Of a DNA stretch of 64,000 nucleotides, positions 8,976 through 18,700 are shown one piece after another (within the stretch, counting starts at the first letter, position 1; each line of letters opens with the position of its first letter). The position numbers and the translations under genes were made by a program. Source of the DNA: CAWABB01 sp963701735 (GTDB lineage Bacteria; Bacteroidota; Ignavibacteria; UBA10030; UBA6906); contig CAVPBI010000007.1 of assembly GCA_963701735.1 (NCBI GenBank), positions 1 through 64,000 of the forward strand, given 5' to 3'. The notes below the pieces were generated by a model, which had not been told where the DNA came from, made no database searches, and saw nothing but the letters and a program-made list of their open reading frames with translations.

Positions 8976-9727
8976 ATGCTGCGTCCTGTACGATTCAGCG
9001 ATTGCCGCATGCGCGCGGGAAAATCAGTGATGATGCCGCTCACGCCGAGTGCGTGACAGCGTCGCGCCTGGCGGACCGTAGTGATGCCATACACATACAC
9101 CGCGAGGCCGGCTGCCTGTGCCGCACGGACACGCGCCCCACCCCCCTGATGCGCGCTGCAGATGAACACGCGCGCCCCCGTTGCACGCGCAAGTGCAGCG
9201 GGCCCCCTCACCCAATCTCGCACCGGCATGAAGAGACACCCTAACGGCATGCGCGGTGCGGCCCTGTGAAGCCGGGTCAGAAACGTGTCATCGAACGAGG
9301 AGACCAGGAGCTTCGCCGGGGGTATGCGATCGATGAGTCCGAGTAACGCATCGACGTACGCCGACGGCCCGCGCGGGTCGCCCCCTGTTTTCACCTCTAT
9401 ATTGAGGCCGAGCCGGGCGGGCCTCCAGGCCAGCACGCCCGCCAGGTCCGGAACCCGCGCACCCCGAAACTGCCGCCCGAACCACGCGCCGGCATCCAGC
9501 CCGGTAATCTCATTCGCCCCCACATCCCGGACCCGCCGTCCGATGCCGGTCGTCCGTCGCAGCGACATGTCGTGGTGGACCACAAGCACGTTGTCGGCGG
9601 CCAGGCGCACATCCAGCTCGATCATGTCTGCGCCGGCATCGGCGGCAGCCCGGAATGACGGCAGCGTGTTCTCCGGTGCGGTTCCCGCGCTTCCGCGGTG
9701 GCCGATCACAAGGAGATGCGGCGTCAC
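8972..9727 (-). CDS. glycerophosphodiester phosphodiesterase
   Basis: A 251-residue GDPD-family enzyme hydrolysing glycerophosphodiesters to glycerol-3-phosphate and an alcohol. The signature residues are present: GHRGSAGTAPENT (residues 8-20), MIELDVRL with the metal-binding Glu and Asp, VVHHDMSLRRTTG and LNIEVKTGG. The C-terminal GLAVYVYGITTVRQARRCHALGVSGIITDFP is the typical closing strand-helix pair with the DFP end. No signal peptide is seen, so it is probably cytoplasmic. Its ATG overlaps the adk stop by four bases and its stop overlaps the CHAT gene start by four bases, giving a coupled adk-gdpd-CHAT unit. Confidence 0.92.
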   Translation of the reverse strand: MTPHLLVIGHRGSAGTAPENTLPSFRAAADAGADMIELDVRLAADNVLVVHHDMSLRRTTGIGRRVRDVGANEITGLDAGAWFGRQFRGARVPDLAGVLAWRPARLGLNIEVKTGGDPRGPSAYVDALLGLIDRIPPAKLLVSSFDDTFLTRLHRAAPRMPLGCLFMPVRDWVRGPAALARATGARVFICSAHQGGGARVRAAQAAGLAVYVYGITTVRQARRCHALGVSGIITDFPARMRQSLNRTGRSI

Positions 9728-10375
9728 GATCTCTCTTCAAGAAGCAGCATGATCTCACGGTTGACGACGTCCACCGAACCGGTTCCATCCACGCGACACA
9801 CAACTCCGAGGGCATCGAAATAGTGGATGACCGGGGCGGTGCTGAGGCGGTAGACGCGGAGGCGGTTGCGGACCGTGCTCTCCTTGTCGTCGTCACGCTG
9901 CATGAGCGGGCTTCCGCACTGCGGGCACGGGGAGTCGATGGTCAGGCCGTCGGTCTGCGCATTGAAGATCGTCCCCTCTTTCGTGCACATCATCCGTGAG
10001 GCAAGCCGCCGGATCACTTCCTCCTCGTCCACGTCAAACTCGACCACCGTGTACGATGGTATGCCAAGTTCCTCAAAGAGAGCGGAGAGCGCCCTGGCCT
10101 GCGGGAGAGTCCGCGGGAAGCCGTCCAGAGATGAATCCGTTCGCGGCCGCCGGACCGCTGAGGGCCTCGCGCACGATGGCAATCATGAGATCGTCCGGAA
10201 CGAGGTGTCCTTCGTCCATGATCGCTCTTGCCTTCTTCCCGACCGGCGTGCCCCGGACAACAGCAGTCCGCAGCAGATCACCCGTGGAGATGTGGGGCAC
10301 GCGGTATTCCTGGGAGAGGAGCTTTGCCTGGGTTCCTTTGCCAACGCCGGGCGGGCCAAACAGGAGGAGTCTCAT
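9724..10375 (-). CDS. adk: adenylate kinase (frameshifted)
   Basis: Adenylate kinase (AMP + ATP to 2 ADP). The N-terminal part starts at ATG 10375 with LLLFGPPGVGKGTQAKLLS, then HISTGDLLRTAV and LVPDDLMIAIV, up to NGFIS. The rest is in another frame: DGFPRTLPQARALSALFEEL, the lid region SRMMCTKEGTIF with CPQCGSPLMQRDDD, and the C-terminal helix. Removing one base near 10128 joins the two as NGFILDGFPRT, exactly the conserved family motif, giving about 216 residues. Because adk is normally essential, a sequencing or assembly insertion is more likely than a dead gene. It is followed by the coupled glycerophosphodiesterase. Confidence 0.88.
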
Positions 10376-10396
10376 GACGGTTCGAATACCGGATAG

Positions 10397-11527
10397 TCAG
10401 AGTGCTGCTGTGGTTGTGGCGCTGCGGCGGCGTCCCGGTGCCCGCTCGGTTTTGACGGCCAGCTGTCCGCACGCGCCGTCGATATCCTCCCCCGCACTGC
10501 TGCGTACCATCACGGTCAGGTGTGCCTGCCGCAGCTGTTCCACGATCTCCTCCATTCTCGGCGACGGCCGGAGCGATGAGCCCAACCCCTTTGGCGCCGC
10601 GAAGGCGATTGAATGGAACGGAATGACGTTGATTTTGCACGGCACGCGCCGCGCGAACCTGATGAGGGCGCCCACTTCGGGAGCCGTGTCGTTGACGCCG
10701 TCGAAGAAGATGACCTCGAATGTGATCCGCCGGCGCGTCTGGCGATAGTACCCCAGGAGCGAGTCCTCCAGGACCGGGAGAGGAAACCGTTGTCCGACCG
10801 GCATCAATGCACGCCGTGTCTCGTCCACAGCGCTATGGAGGGAGACGGCCAGTTTCACGCGGCTCCGCTCTCCCGCCAGGCGCTTGATCCCGTCCACCCA
10901 ACCCGCGGTCGAGATCGTGATGCGCCGCGCAGTCACCTTCGGGCCCAGGCTGAAGATCTCCGCCGCCTTCATCACGGCGTCGTAATTCAGCAGCGGCTCG
11001 CCCATCCCCATGAACACGATGTTGGTGATCCGGCGGCCGGTGATGCGCCGCACCTGCAGGAGCTGATCCACGATTTCACCGGCGGTGAGGTTCCGCTGGA
11101 ACCCCATGGTTGCGGTCGCACAGAACGCGCAATCGAGGGGACATCCCACCTGGGTCGAGATGCAGAGGGTCTGCCGGATCTGTTCGTCTTCCCGGGCGGC
11201 CTCTCCGGGCCGGAATGCGGACCGCGGAGGGATCAGGACCGATTCGACCTTGCGGCCATCCTGGAGGGCGAAGAGAAACTTCGCCGTGGTGTCGCGGCGG
11301 GAGGTCTGGCTCGTGATGTACTCGATGCCCTGGATGGTCGCGCTGGCCTCGAGGCGATCGCGGAACGCCTTGCCAAGGTCGGACATCGAGGAGAAGGCGG
11401 TCGCGCCTCGCTCGTACAGCCAGGCGAAGACCTGGTTCCCCCGGTACGGGCGCTCACCCAACTGCTCCGCGACCAGGGCGAGTTCCTCTCGCGACAACCC
11501 GAGGAGGTTGTGCCTCTGCGAAGACAT
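10397..11527 (-). CDS. rlmN: 23S rRNA (adenine(2503)-C(2))-methyltransferase
   Basis: A 376-residue radical-SAM methyltransferase that methylates A2503 of 23S rRNA and A37 of some tRNAs. The cluster-binding motif CPLDCAFC is at residues 129-136, preceded by QTLCISTQVG. The N-terminal accessory domain reads LGERPYRGNQVFAWLYERG. The methyl-carrying cysteine is in RSSAGEDIDGACGQL near the C-terminus. Also visible are NIVFMGMGEPLLNY and KLAVSLHSAVDETR. It lies 21 bases upstream of adk on the same strand. The last 20 residues are Arg/Thr/Ala-rich and not conserved. Confidence 0.95.
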   Translation of the reverse strand: MSSQRHNLLGLSREELALVAEQLGERPYRGNQVFAWLYERGATAFSSMSDLGKAFRDRLEASATIQGIEYITSQTSRRDTTAKFLFALQDGRKVESVLIPPRSAFRPGEAAREDEQIRQTLCISTQVGCPLDCAFCATATMGFQRNLTAGEIVDQLLQVRRITGRRITNIVFMGMGEPLLNYDAVMKAAEIFSLGPKVTARRITISTAGWVDGIKRLAGERSRVKLAVSLHSAVDETRRALMPVGQRFPLPVLEDSLLGYYRQTRRRITFEVIFFDGVNDTAPEVGALIRFARRVPCKINVIPFHSIAFAAPKGLGSSLRPSPRMEEIVEQLRQAHLTVMVRSSAGEDIDGACGQLAVKTERAPGRRRSATTTAAL

Positions 11528-11611
11528 GCGAGAAAAAGGTACGAAACACTGCCTGCCTAATCAAGGCAACGAGGGCTGCGCGCGGGTGTCGAAAGCCCCG
11601 GCCGGGGTCCG

Positions 11612-11647
11612 AAAACGGCACGGCCCCCGATATCGGAGGCCGTGCCG
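11612..11647 (-). terminator. rho-independent terminator (large palindrome)
   Basis: A 10-base perfect stem (11616-11625 with 11638-11647; CGGCACGGCC/GGCCGTGCCG) encloses the inner palindrome CCGATATCGG (11627-11636). On the minus strand the stem is followed by TTTTC at 11615-11611. It sits 24 bases after the stop at 11671, so it probably ends transcription from that gene before rlmN. Confidence 0.7.
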
Positions 11648-11670
11648 GAACAACTGCCTGAAACCGACCG

Positions 11671-12233
11671 CTAATCGAACGGCACCTCGGCGTCCACCTG
11701 GACGAGGATTTCAACGCAGACTTCATGCCCGGTCGAGGTCGGGAGCACGATGCCCCGTGAGTCGATCGTCACAAACGTGTTCTGGGGGTTCGCAATGAAT
11801 TGCGCGATCAGGGCTTCGAGGGAAGCGACACCGGCAGCATTTGCGGCAATGAGCGGAGACTGGTCCTGCAGAAGCGATCGCCGCTGTGAGAAATCCTTTC
11901 CGTTGCCCCGGAATGTAACGACCTGCTGATACCCGCCTGGCGTTACGATGCCCGCCTCGCCATTGACGCTGTCGGTTGGAGCTGCATTTGTCGCATAGAC
12001 AACGATATCGACGAGTCTCGCCCCCACGACCAGATCCTGGTAGTCACTCGGGAATCTCGACCAAGGATGTAGACCGTCGTAGGAGGATCGTCGCCCCAGG
12101 TTTGACCGGGGTTACTGACTTCACAGTGCTTCAGCGGGGCGTTCAATGGCACAATGAAGGGGTCGTTCAGACACGAACTGCCGTTCGCCATCAGTCCGAC
12201 GACCACAAGCCCAAGTATGATTTTCGCTTTCAT
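11671..12233 (-). CDS. hypothetical exported protein (frameshifted)
   Basis: An unrecognised predicted exported protein of about 187 residues. It starts with MKAKIILGLVVVGLMANGSSC, a signal sequence that may be a poor lipobox, followed by NDPFIVPLNAPLKHCEV. Around 12055-12070 the frame breaks after TTVYIL. The downstream frame reads SRFPSDYQDLVVGARLVDIVV and continues to 11671 with LEALIAQFIANPQNTFVTI and CVEILVQVDAEVPFD. The join looks like one lost base. No catalytic motif is visible. It lies downstream of the DUF6588-like protein on the same strand, with 37 bases between them, so both may be envelope components of one operon. Confidence 0.6.
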
Positions 12234-12270
12234 GCGCTACACTCCTTTGTGTTCTACGCTGTCCAGTTCG

Positions 12271-13181
12271 TTATCCGCCAAAGCCGATGCCGCCGGAGAA
12301 GTTCGTCACAGAGCCGACGTTGATGTCGGCAAAGATCTTGAAGATGCCGAATGACAGACCGGCCCCCGCCGTGAACGCAAAGTTGTTCTTGCCATCAAGC
12401 GTGATCTCAACATTGCCGGGTGCCGAGGGGACGGTGGAATTATACTTCAGCGTGAGCGTGCTCGACTGATATCCCAGTCCGCCGTACACCGTGAGGAGTC
12501 CGAATTCCTTGGACGCCTGGGCGCCGATCATGAGGCCGTCGAACTTCATGAGCTCGCCCGTCGACAGGCTGCTATAATAGATGGCCGCCGAGAGATCCAG
12601 CGGCAGGGTGCCGAACCACTGATTCAGATTGTGCCGCGCGCCGATCGCCCAGAGCGTCGTGCTCTCGAAGTTGTCTCCCAGTGCCGGAACATAGCCAAAC
12701 CGCCCGAGAAACTCCGTCCCGTATAAGGAACCCACTTTGATCTGCGGAGTCGCCATCGGCATCATGGTGGTGTTGAACACGCCGTCGGCGCCGCGGTACG
12801 AGAGCTGGGTCGGGTGCATCGGTCACCTCTTTGCCCTTCTCGCCCGAAGATGGTTGCAGACTCAAACGTCGCCGGCGTGAAGCCGCTTGGCGTCGTCGCG
12901 TTGAACTTCTTTTCTGAATCGCCCACCATCGCACCCATCACGATGATGTCGAATTCGAAATGAAACCCGGCGACGGGGACTGCCGCGGTACGGTAGTACC
13001 CTGAATTCAGATTCGCCCCGAACAGGTCAGCGAACGGCTGCATGTATCCCTTCACGTTCTCCTCTCCGTACGCCGCAAGCGCGGACTCAACCGCAGTCTG
13101 CGAGGCCGACAGCGAGGGGAGCAGGAGCACAAGGAAGCCTACAGCACACAGCAACTGGGCGAATGATCGAGCCGTTCTCAT
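12271..13181 (-). CDS. DUF6588-like outer-membrane beta-strand protein (frameshifted)
   Basis: A predicted outer-membrane protein of about 300 residues. A signal peptide (LCAVGFLVLLLPSLSASQ) leads into GYMQPFADLFGANLNSGYYRTA and FHFEFDIIVMGAMVGDSEKKF, which resembles the DUF6588 family of FCB bacteria (by memory, not searched). After ATIFG (about 12845) the frame changes, and the C-terminal part runs from about 12800 to 12271 with PQIKVGSLYGTEFLGRFGYVP, amphipathic strands and a final glycine-rich SGGIGFGG. The junction needs a net one-base correction between about 12795 and 12845. A good ribosome binding site (AGGAGG) precedes ATG 13181. The function is unknown. Confidence 0.65.
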
Positions 13182-13206
13182 CGCGCCTCCTGAAATGTAG
13201 GTATTG

Positions 13207-13243
13207 AGTATAGTATGAAGAGCAACCGACTAACAAAGGTTGC
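13207..13243 (-). promoter_or_regulatory. candidate promoter with inverted repeat over the -35 box
   Basis: On the minus strand TTGTTA (13236-13231), an 18-base spacer and TATACT (13212-13207) lie 26 bases upstream of ATG 13181. An inverted repeat GCAACC/GGTTGC (13222-13227 and 13238-13243, 10-base gap) overlaps the -35 region and looks like an operator. Both are pattern calls. Confidence 0.45.
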
Positions 13244-13451
13244 GGTGTATCACATTCGTTGATGAAAGGTCCGTGGCGGAATATATACATCTCAGACGAC
13301 TCTGCCAAGCGAAAATTCGAACCCGGTCGGCTTCAAAGCCTGGAACGGTAAGCGGAAAAGCGAGGAAGAGAGATCGCGGACCTGGCAAGGAACCGGGACA
13401 TGCGGACAGGGAACAGGGGATGCGGGTGAAGAACCGGAAATAGGGGAGGAT
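13244..13451. other. intergenic, purine-biased on the plus strand
   Basis: This is the left part of the longest gene-free stretch in the window (13182-13451). From about 13345 to 13450 the plus strand is strongly purine-biased, with irregular reuse of ATGCGG, GGAAC and CAGGG. I see no open frame, tRNA or clear terminator in it. Confidence 0.4.
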
Positions 13452-14417
13452 TCACGGACTTCGCCGGGCAAGGGCAAGCAGGGCCTCAAAATCGGCCGGA
13501 AGCGGGGAATTGAACTCGATAGGCCGGCCGGTCGCCGGATGCGCGAAACCCAGCGTCCTGGCATGAAGGGCCTGCCGGGGCATCACATCCAGCATGGCCT
13601 GAACCTCCGCCCGCTGGCGCGGGGTGTTCGGGCCGTAGTGGATCCTGCGACCGTGGTAGGTGGGGTCCCCGAACACGGGGTGATGGATATGGGCGAGGTG
13701 AACCCTGATCTGGTGCGTCCTGCCGGTCCTGAGGTGGAGCCGGACCAGGGTCAGATACGGAAAACGCTCCTCTACCAGATACTCCGTGGCAGCCGGCTTC
13801 CCGTGCTCCACCACCGCCATCTTCTTCCGGTCGCTCTTGCTGCGGCCGAGGTTGGCCTCCACAACTCCACTCTGCCCTTTGAGTTTCCCCCAGACGACGG
13901 CCCAGTACTCCCGCGTCGTTGTCCGTCGGGAAAACTGCCGTGCCAGATGCGCATGCGCCGCGTTGTCCTTTGCCACCACGAGAAGCCCCGAGGTGTCCTT
14001 GTCGAGCCTGTGCACAATGCCCGGGCGCACGGGGCCGTTGACGCCGGAGAGGTCGCGACAATGATGGAGCAGCGCGTTGACGAGCGTGCCGGTGTAGTTG
14101 CCGTGCGCCGGATGCGTCACCATGCCGGCAGGCTTGTTCACGACGAGCAGCCGCTCGTCTTCGTACACAATCTCGAGCGGTATCGCTTCCGGTACCGCTT
14201 CCTGAGGCGGAGGCGCGGGGAGTGTGACACGAATGACGTCGCCCGGGCGGACCTGGTAGCTTGCCCGCACGGATCCGCCGTTCACGAGCACGAACCCGGC
14301 CTCGATGCCGCGTTGCACCTTGCTTCTGGTTGCGTTTTCCACGTGGTGGGCGAGGAACACGTCGAGCCGCACCCGCTTCTGACCGGGCGCAGCCGTGAGT
14401 TCAACCTCGTTGTGCAT
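13452..14417 (-). CDS. RluA-family 23S rRNA pseudouridine synthase
   Basis: A 321-residue RluC/RluD-type pseudouridine synthase acting on 23S rRNA. An N-terminal S4 RNA-binding domain (RLDVFLAHHVENATRSKVQR, VRPGDVIRV) precedes the catalytic domain with VVNKPAGMVTHPAHGN and the catalytic Asp motif GIVHRLDKDTSGLLVVAK. RTGRTHQIRVHLAHIHHPVFGD is the closing signature. I chose ATG 14417, which gives MHNEVEL directly before the S4 domain. A longer frame reaching to 14975 reads through the lspA gene and is not credible as protein. It is the last gene of the yggS-ileS operon, 20 bases after lspA. Confidence 0.92.
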   Translation of the reverse strand: MHNEVELTAAPGQKRVRLDVFLAHHVENATRSKVQRGIEAGFVLVNGGSVRASYQVRPGDVIRVTLPAPPPQEAVPEAIPLEIVYEDERLLVVNKPAGMVTHPAHGNYTGTLVNALLHHCRDLSGVNGPVRPGIVHRLDKDTSGLLVVAKDNAAHAHLARQFSRRTTTREYWAVVWGKLKGQSGVVEANLGRSKSDRKKMAVVEHGKPAATEYLVEERFPYLTLVRLHLRTGRTHQIRVHLAHIHHPVFGDPTYHGRRIHYGPNTPRQRAEVQAMLDVMPRQALHARTLGFAHPATGRPIEFNSPLPADFEALLALARRSP

Positions 14418-14437
14418 GGGTGGTCCCCGGCGGCGCC

Positions 14438-15070
14438 TTAACCGCCCGCAGCGGATCCGGAGGAGGAGGTCGACGACGGCGGTGATGCGACGGTGGCGTC
14501 CGTCGATGCGGTGATGACCGCGTGCTGATCGGCCTTGTGTTCGATCGCACGGTGGAAGAGCAACAGGAGGAGGACGCCGATCGTCACGGACGCGTCGGCG
14601 ATGTTGAAGACCGGCCAGCGCGTGAGATGGTAGCTGCCGATGGAGATATTGAAGAAATCCACATCGAAGAAATCGACGACTCTCCCCTCGAAGAGCGGGG
14701 CTTCGCCATAGAGCGCGCCGTACAAGACGCGGTCGATGAGGTTTCCGACAGCTCCGCCGAGGATCATCGAGAGCGCTACGCGGAATCCGAGCGGGGCACG
14801 ACGCACGCGCATCATGTACGCGACGATCGCGATGCTGGCGGCGATGGAGAGAACGGAAAAGAACACCTTCCCGCCGAAGTCGATCCCGAAGGCCATCCCC
14901 GGGTTCTCGATGTACGTCAGCCGGAAGAAGTCTCCCAGCACGGGGACGCTCTGGCCGTACGTCATCCCCTTCCACTCAATGCCGAGCCATGGGATGCTGG
15001 CCCCCTTGACGGCCAGCTTGCTGACCTGGTCGGCAAGGACGATGAGTGCGGAGATAATGAGGACCCGCAT
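14438..15070 (-). CDS. lspA: lipoprotein signal peptidase (signal peptidase II)
   Basis: A 210-residue inner-membrane aspartyl protease that removes signal peptides from prolipoproteins. Four hydrophobic segments are visible, starting with LIISALIVLADQVSKLAVKG. The two catalytic aspartates lie in GGAVGNLIDRVLYGAL and VFNIADASVTIG, and the family motif NPGMAFGI is present. The C-terminal 30 residues are a Ser/Ala/Gly-rich tail, longer than in E. coli. It lies between the DksA-like gene (six bases) and the pseudouridine synthase gene. Lipoproteins encoded in this window (at 38225 and 54298) are probable substrates. Confidence 0.94.
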   Translation of the reverse strand: MRVLIISALIVLADQVSKLAVKGASIPWLGIEWKGMTYGQSVPVLGDFFRLTYIENPGMAFGIDFGGKVFFSVLSIAASIAIVAYMMRVRRAPLGFRVALSMILGGAVGNLIDRVLYGALYGEAPLFEGRVVDFFDVDFFNISIGSYHLTRWPVFNIADASVTIGVLLLLLFHRAIEHKADQHAVITASTDATVASPPSSTSSSGSAAGG

Positions 15071-15076
15071 CGCGCG

Positions 15077-15667
15077 CTACTTCGCCTGCTTCTTGTGCGC
15101 CAGCCAGATGCGGCCCCGTTCGCACGGCTGGTTGGTATTCTTGTACTCGGCGCACGTCTGCGCCGTCAGGACGGCTTCCAGGCGCTCTTTCGGGATGAGC
15201 AACCCGCACGCCTTGCACTGACCGAACGTGCCGCTCTCGATCCGTGTGAGTGCATCGTCCAGCTGGATGATGAACTTGCTCCCGCGGGAGGCGAAGAGAA
15301 ACGTCTTCTCGCGCTCCATCGCATCGGTGCCCTGCTCCATGTGCAGCGAGTAGTTCGAGCTTTCGCTGATGTACTCGCCGGTCTGGACGTCCATCATGCT
15401 TTCCTTGAGCGTGTCCAGCTCCTCCAGCGTCTCTTTGCGTTTCGTCAGGATCATCTCCCTGAACCGGGCGAGCTGTTCCTTGGTCCACATCCGGGGCCCG
15501 AGCAGCGCCTCCTCCTTCTTGGTGAGCGCCACGGGCTTCGGGGCGACCTTCACCGGTTCGGGGGCGGGCTTCTTCGGCACCACCTTTTTCGCGCGTGTCG
15601 CGGCAACCGGCGAAGCTTTCTTCTTGGCCGTCTTCTTCGGAGCCGGTTTTACTGGTTTCTTTGCCAT
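15077..15667 (-). CDS. TraR/DksA C4-type zinc-finger family protein
   Basis: A roughly 196-residue DksA-like protein, expected to bind RNA polymerase in the secondary channel. The N-terminal 50 residues are a Lys/Ala/Pro-rich tail. Then come a coiled-coil-forming helix (TKEQLARFREMILTKRKETL), a second helix with DAMEREKTFLFASRG, and the finger CKACGLLIPKERLEAVLTAQ-TCAEYK. A classical finger is CxxC-x17-CxxC. Here the fourth position is Tyr, leaving three cysteines plus one at NQPC downstream. ATG 15667 is chosen over GTG 15682 because AAAGG precedes it at a normal distance. It lies between ileS and lspA in a tight operon. Confidence 0.85.
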   Translation of the reverse strand: MAKKPVKPAPKKTAKKKASPVAATRAKKVVPKKPAPEPVKVAPKPVALTKKEEALLGPRMWTKEQLARFREMILTKRKETLEELDTLKESMMDVQTGEYISESSNYSLHMEQGTDAMEREKTFLFASRGSKFIIQLDDALTRIESGTFGQCKACGLLIPKERLEAVLTAQTCAEYKNTNQPCERGRIWLAHKKQAK

Positions 15668-15700
15668 CCCTGTGCCTTTCACTTGTGTCTGCCCGCCGCA

Positions 15701-18700
15701 TCAGCGGCGGCGTTCGATACCGATGGAGAGTGATTGTCCGTTGATGTCCGTTGTGGAGGTCAGGTCACCCTTCGGGGCCCCCGGGCCGAACTCCTCCGCC
15801 AGCGTTTCCGCCATGATGTACGCGCGCAGGTCGGTCAGCGATTTCACCAGGTCGGCCGGTCCGGACACGAGGATGCCGATCCTGTCCGTCACCAGAAACC
15901 CCGCATCCTTGCGCATGTTCTGAACGCGATTCACGAATTCCCGGGCGTTGCCTTCGGCCACGAGAGCCTCGGTCAGGTGCGTGTCAAGCGCCACCGTCAG
16001 CCCGCCGTCCGACTCCACAAGCCAGCCCTCGATGTCCTCGCGGACGATCTCGACATCCTCGCGGCCCAGCGAGACCGCGCTTCCGTTCAGCGACACCGCG
16101 AGCGTTCCGTCCGTCTCCAGAACCCGGATGTCATCCGCCGTGAGCTCCTTCACGCGCCCGGCCACCTGCTGGGCGATCTTCCCGAACTTCGGCCCGATGG
16201 CTTTGAAATTCGGCTTCGCCCGCTTCTTTACCAGGCCAGAATCATCAGTCACGTATTCGATCGTCTTGACGTTCACCTCATCGAGGATGATGTCCTCGAC
16301 ATGCCGGACGTCGTTCCGCTCCTCTTCGCTGGCGATCGGGAGGATGATCCGCGACAGCGGCTGGCGCACTTTCAGGTTCGATTTCGTGCGCATCGCGCGG
16401 ACGAGCATCACGATGCGCTCGGCCCGCTCCATCCGCCGCTCCAGCTCCGCGTCGACGATGCCGGTGTCCGCGACAGGGAGCATCGCGAGGTGCACCGATT
16501 CCGCTTCCTTCCGCGACGATCCGTCGGTGAGATTCCGGTACAGCTCCTCTGCCAGGAAGGGGGCGAACGGCGCCATCATCTTCGCGACAGCCATCAGACA
16601 TTCGTACAGCGTCTGGTAGGCAGCCGTCTTGTCCGGTCCCGACTCGCTCTTCCAGAATCGCCTCCGGTTCCGCCGGACGTACCAGTTGGAAAGCTGGTCG
16701 ATGGTGAAGTCGCTGATCATCCTCGCCGCGCGCGTGACGTCGTACGACTCCATCGCCTCGGTGTACCGCGCCATGAGGGAATGGAGCGCCGAGAGGATCC
16801 AGCGGTCGATCTCCGGACGCTGCGCCGGCGGCACCGGTGGCCCATCGTACCGGAATCCGTCCACATTGGCGTAGAGCGCGAAGAAGGCGTAGGTGTTCAC
16901 CAGCGTTCCGAAGAACTTCCGCTGCACCTCGCCCAGGCCCTCCACGTCAAACATCGTCGGACGCCACGGCGGGCTCGTCGTGATAAGATACCAGCGCGTG
17001 GTGTCGGCCCCGTACGCTGCAAGCACGGCAAACGGGTCGACCGTGTTTCCGCGCGACTTGGACATCTTCTGGCCGTCCTTGTCCAGGATCAGATCGTTCA
17101 CGAGAACGGCATTGTAGGCCGGCTTGTCGAAGAGGAACGACCCGATCGCATGCAGAGAGTAGAACCATCCGCGCGTCTGGTCGATCCCCTCGCAGATGAA
17201 GTCCGCGGGATAGCCTCCCCCGCGTTCGATCAGCTCCTTGTTCTCGAACGGATAGTGTGCCTGGGCGAACGGCATCGCCCCCGAATCGAACCAGACGTCG
17301 ATCAGCTCGGGCGTGCGCGTCATCGTACCGCCGCAGGAGCAGGGAAACGTCACCGCGTCCACGTACGGCTTGTGCAGGTCGAGCGGCTCCTGGACGTTCT
17401 GGCCGGCCTTCAAGTCTTCGATGCTTCCGACACATTTCCGCGCGCCGCACGAGCCGCAGACCCAGATCGGCAGCGGGGTCCCCCAGAACCGGTCGCGCGA
17501 GAGCGCCCAGTCCTTGTTCTCCTCCAGCCAGTTCCCGAAGCGGCCTTCGCCAACCTCTGGCGGAACCCAGCGGATCTGCCTGTTCAGCTCCATCATCCGA
17601 TCGGCGTATTTCGTGGTCTCAATGTACCAGGAATCGCGCGCATAGTAGAGCAGCGGCGTCGAGCAGCGCCAGCAGTGCGGATAGCTGTGAGTGATCGTTT
17701 CCTTCCGGTAAAGAATCCGGCGCTCTTTCAAAACGCGGATGATGTCCGCGTCGGCGTCCTTCACGAACTTGCCCGCAAAATCGGTCACTTCCGGGCCAAA
17801 CGTCCCGCTCTTGGAGACCGGGTGAATCGTCGGAAGCCCCATCTCGCGTCCAACCCGCGCGTCGTCCTCGCCGTAGGCCGGGGCCATGTGGACGATGCCC
17901 GTGCCATCCTCGGTCGTAACGAAATCGCCGGCGACGACATAAAACGCTCTCGAGTCCACCGGATGGTACGAGAACAGCCGCTCGTACTCCAGTCCGACAA
18001 GGTTCTTCCCGCGGCGGCGGTCCACGATCGTGTACTCGCCGTCGAGCACGCTCAGTCTGGCCTCCGCGAGGATCAGCCGCTCGCCGTTCGTTTCCACCGT
18101 CACGTACTCGACGTCAGGTGCAACTGCAAGCGCGACGTTCGAAATGAGCGTCCATGGCGTCGTGGTCCAGACGAGGAAGGAGGTTCCAGGCTCGCTCGTG
18201 AGACGCATGCGAACATACACGCTGGGATCCTTGACATCGTCGTACCCGAGGGAGACTTCGTGCGACGAGAGCGGGGTTTCGCAGCGCGGGCAGTACGGCT
18301 GAATCTTGTGCCCCTTGTAGATCAACCCGGCGTCAAAGAAGCGCTTCAGCGACCACCAGACCGACTCGATGTATTCGTTCTCGAACGTCACGTACGGCCG
18401 GGTCATGTCCACCCAGTAGCCCATCCGTTCGGTCATCTTCTCCCAGTCGGTCTTGTACCTCCAGACCGATTCGCGGCACGTGCGGTTGAACTCCGCGACG
18501 CCGTACCGCACGATATCTTCTTTGTGCTTGAACCCGAGCTGCTTCTCGACCTCGATCTCGACCGGGAGGCCGTGCGTGTCCCATCCCGCCTTCCTCGCGA
18601 CACGGTATCCGCGCATCGTTTTGTAGCGACAGACCAGATCCTTGACGGTCCGGCTCATAACGTGATGAATGCCCGGACGGCCGTTCGCGGTCGGAGGACC

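Noticed and set aside
10100..10150. Programmed frameshift in adk
   Set aside because: There is no slippery heptamer or obvious stimulator at the break. A one-base insertion exactly restores LDGFPRT, so an error is simpler.
13345..13450. Purine-rich tract as a possible repeat array or CRISPR-like region
   Set aside because: Sub-motifs recur irregularly with no constant repeat length or spacers. It looks like low-complexity intergenic DNA.
14418..14975. N-terminal extension of the pseudouridine synthase frame across lspA
   Set aside because: The extra sequence is lspA read in another frame. MHNEVEL at 14417 directly precedes the S4 domain.
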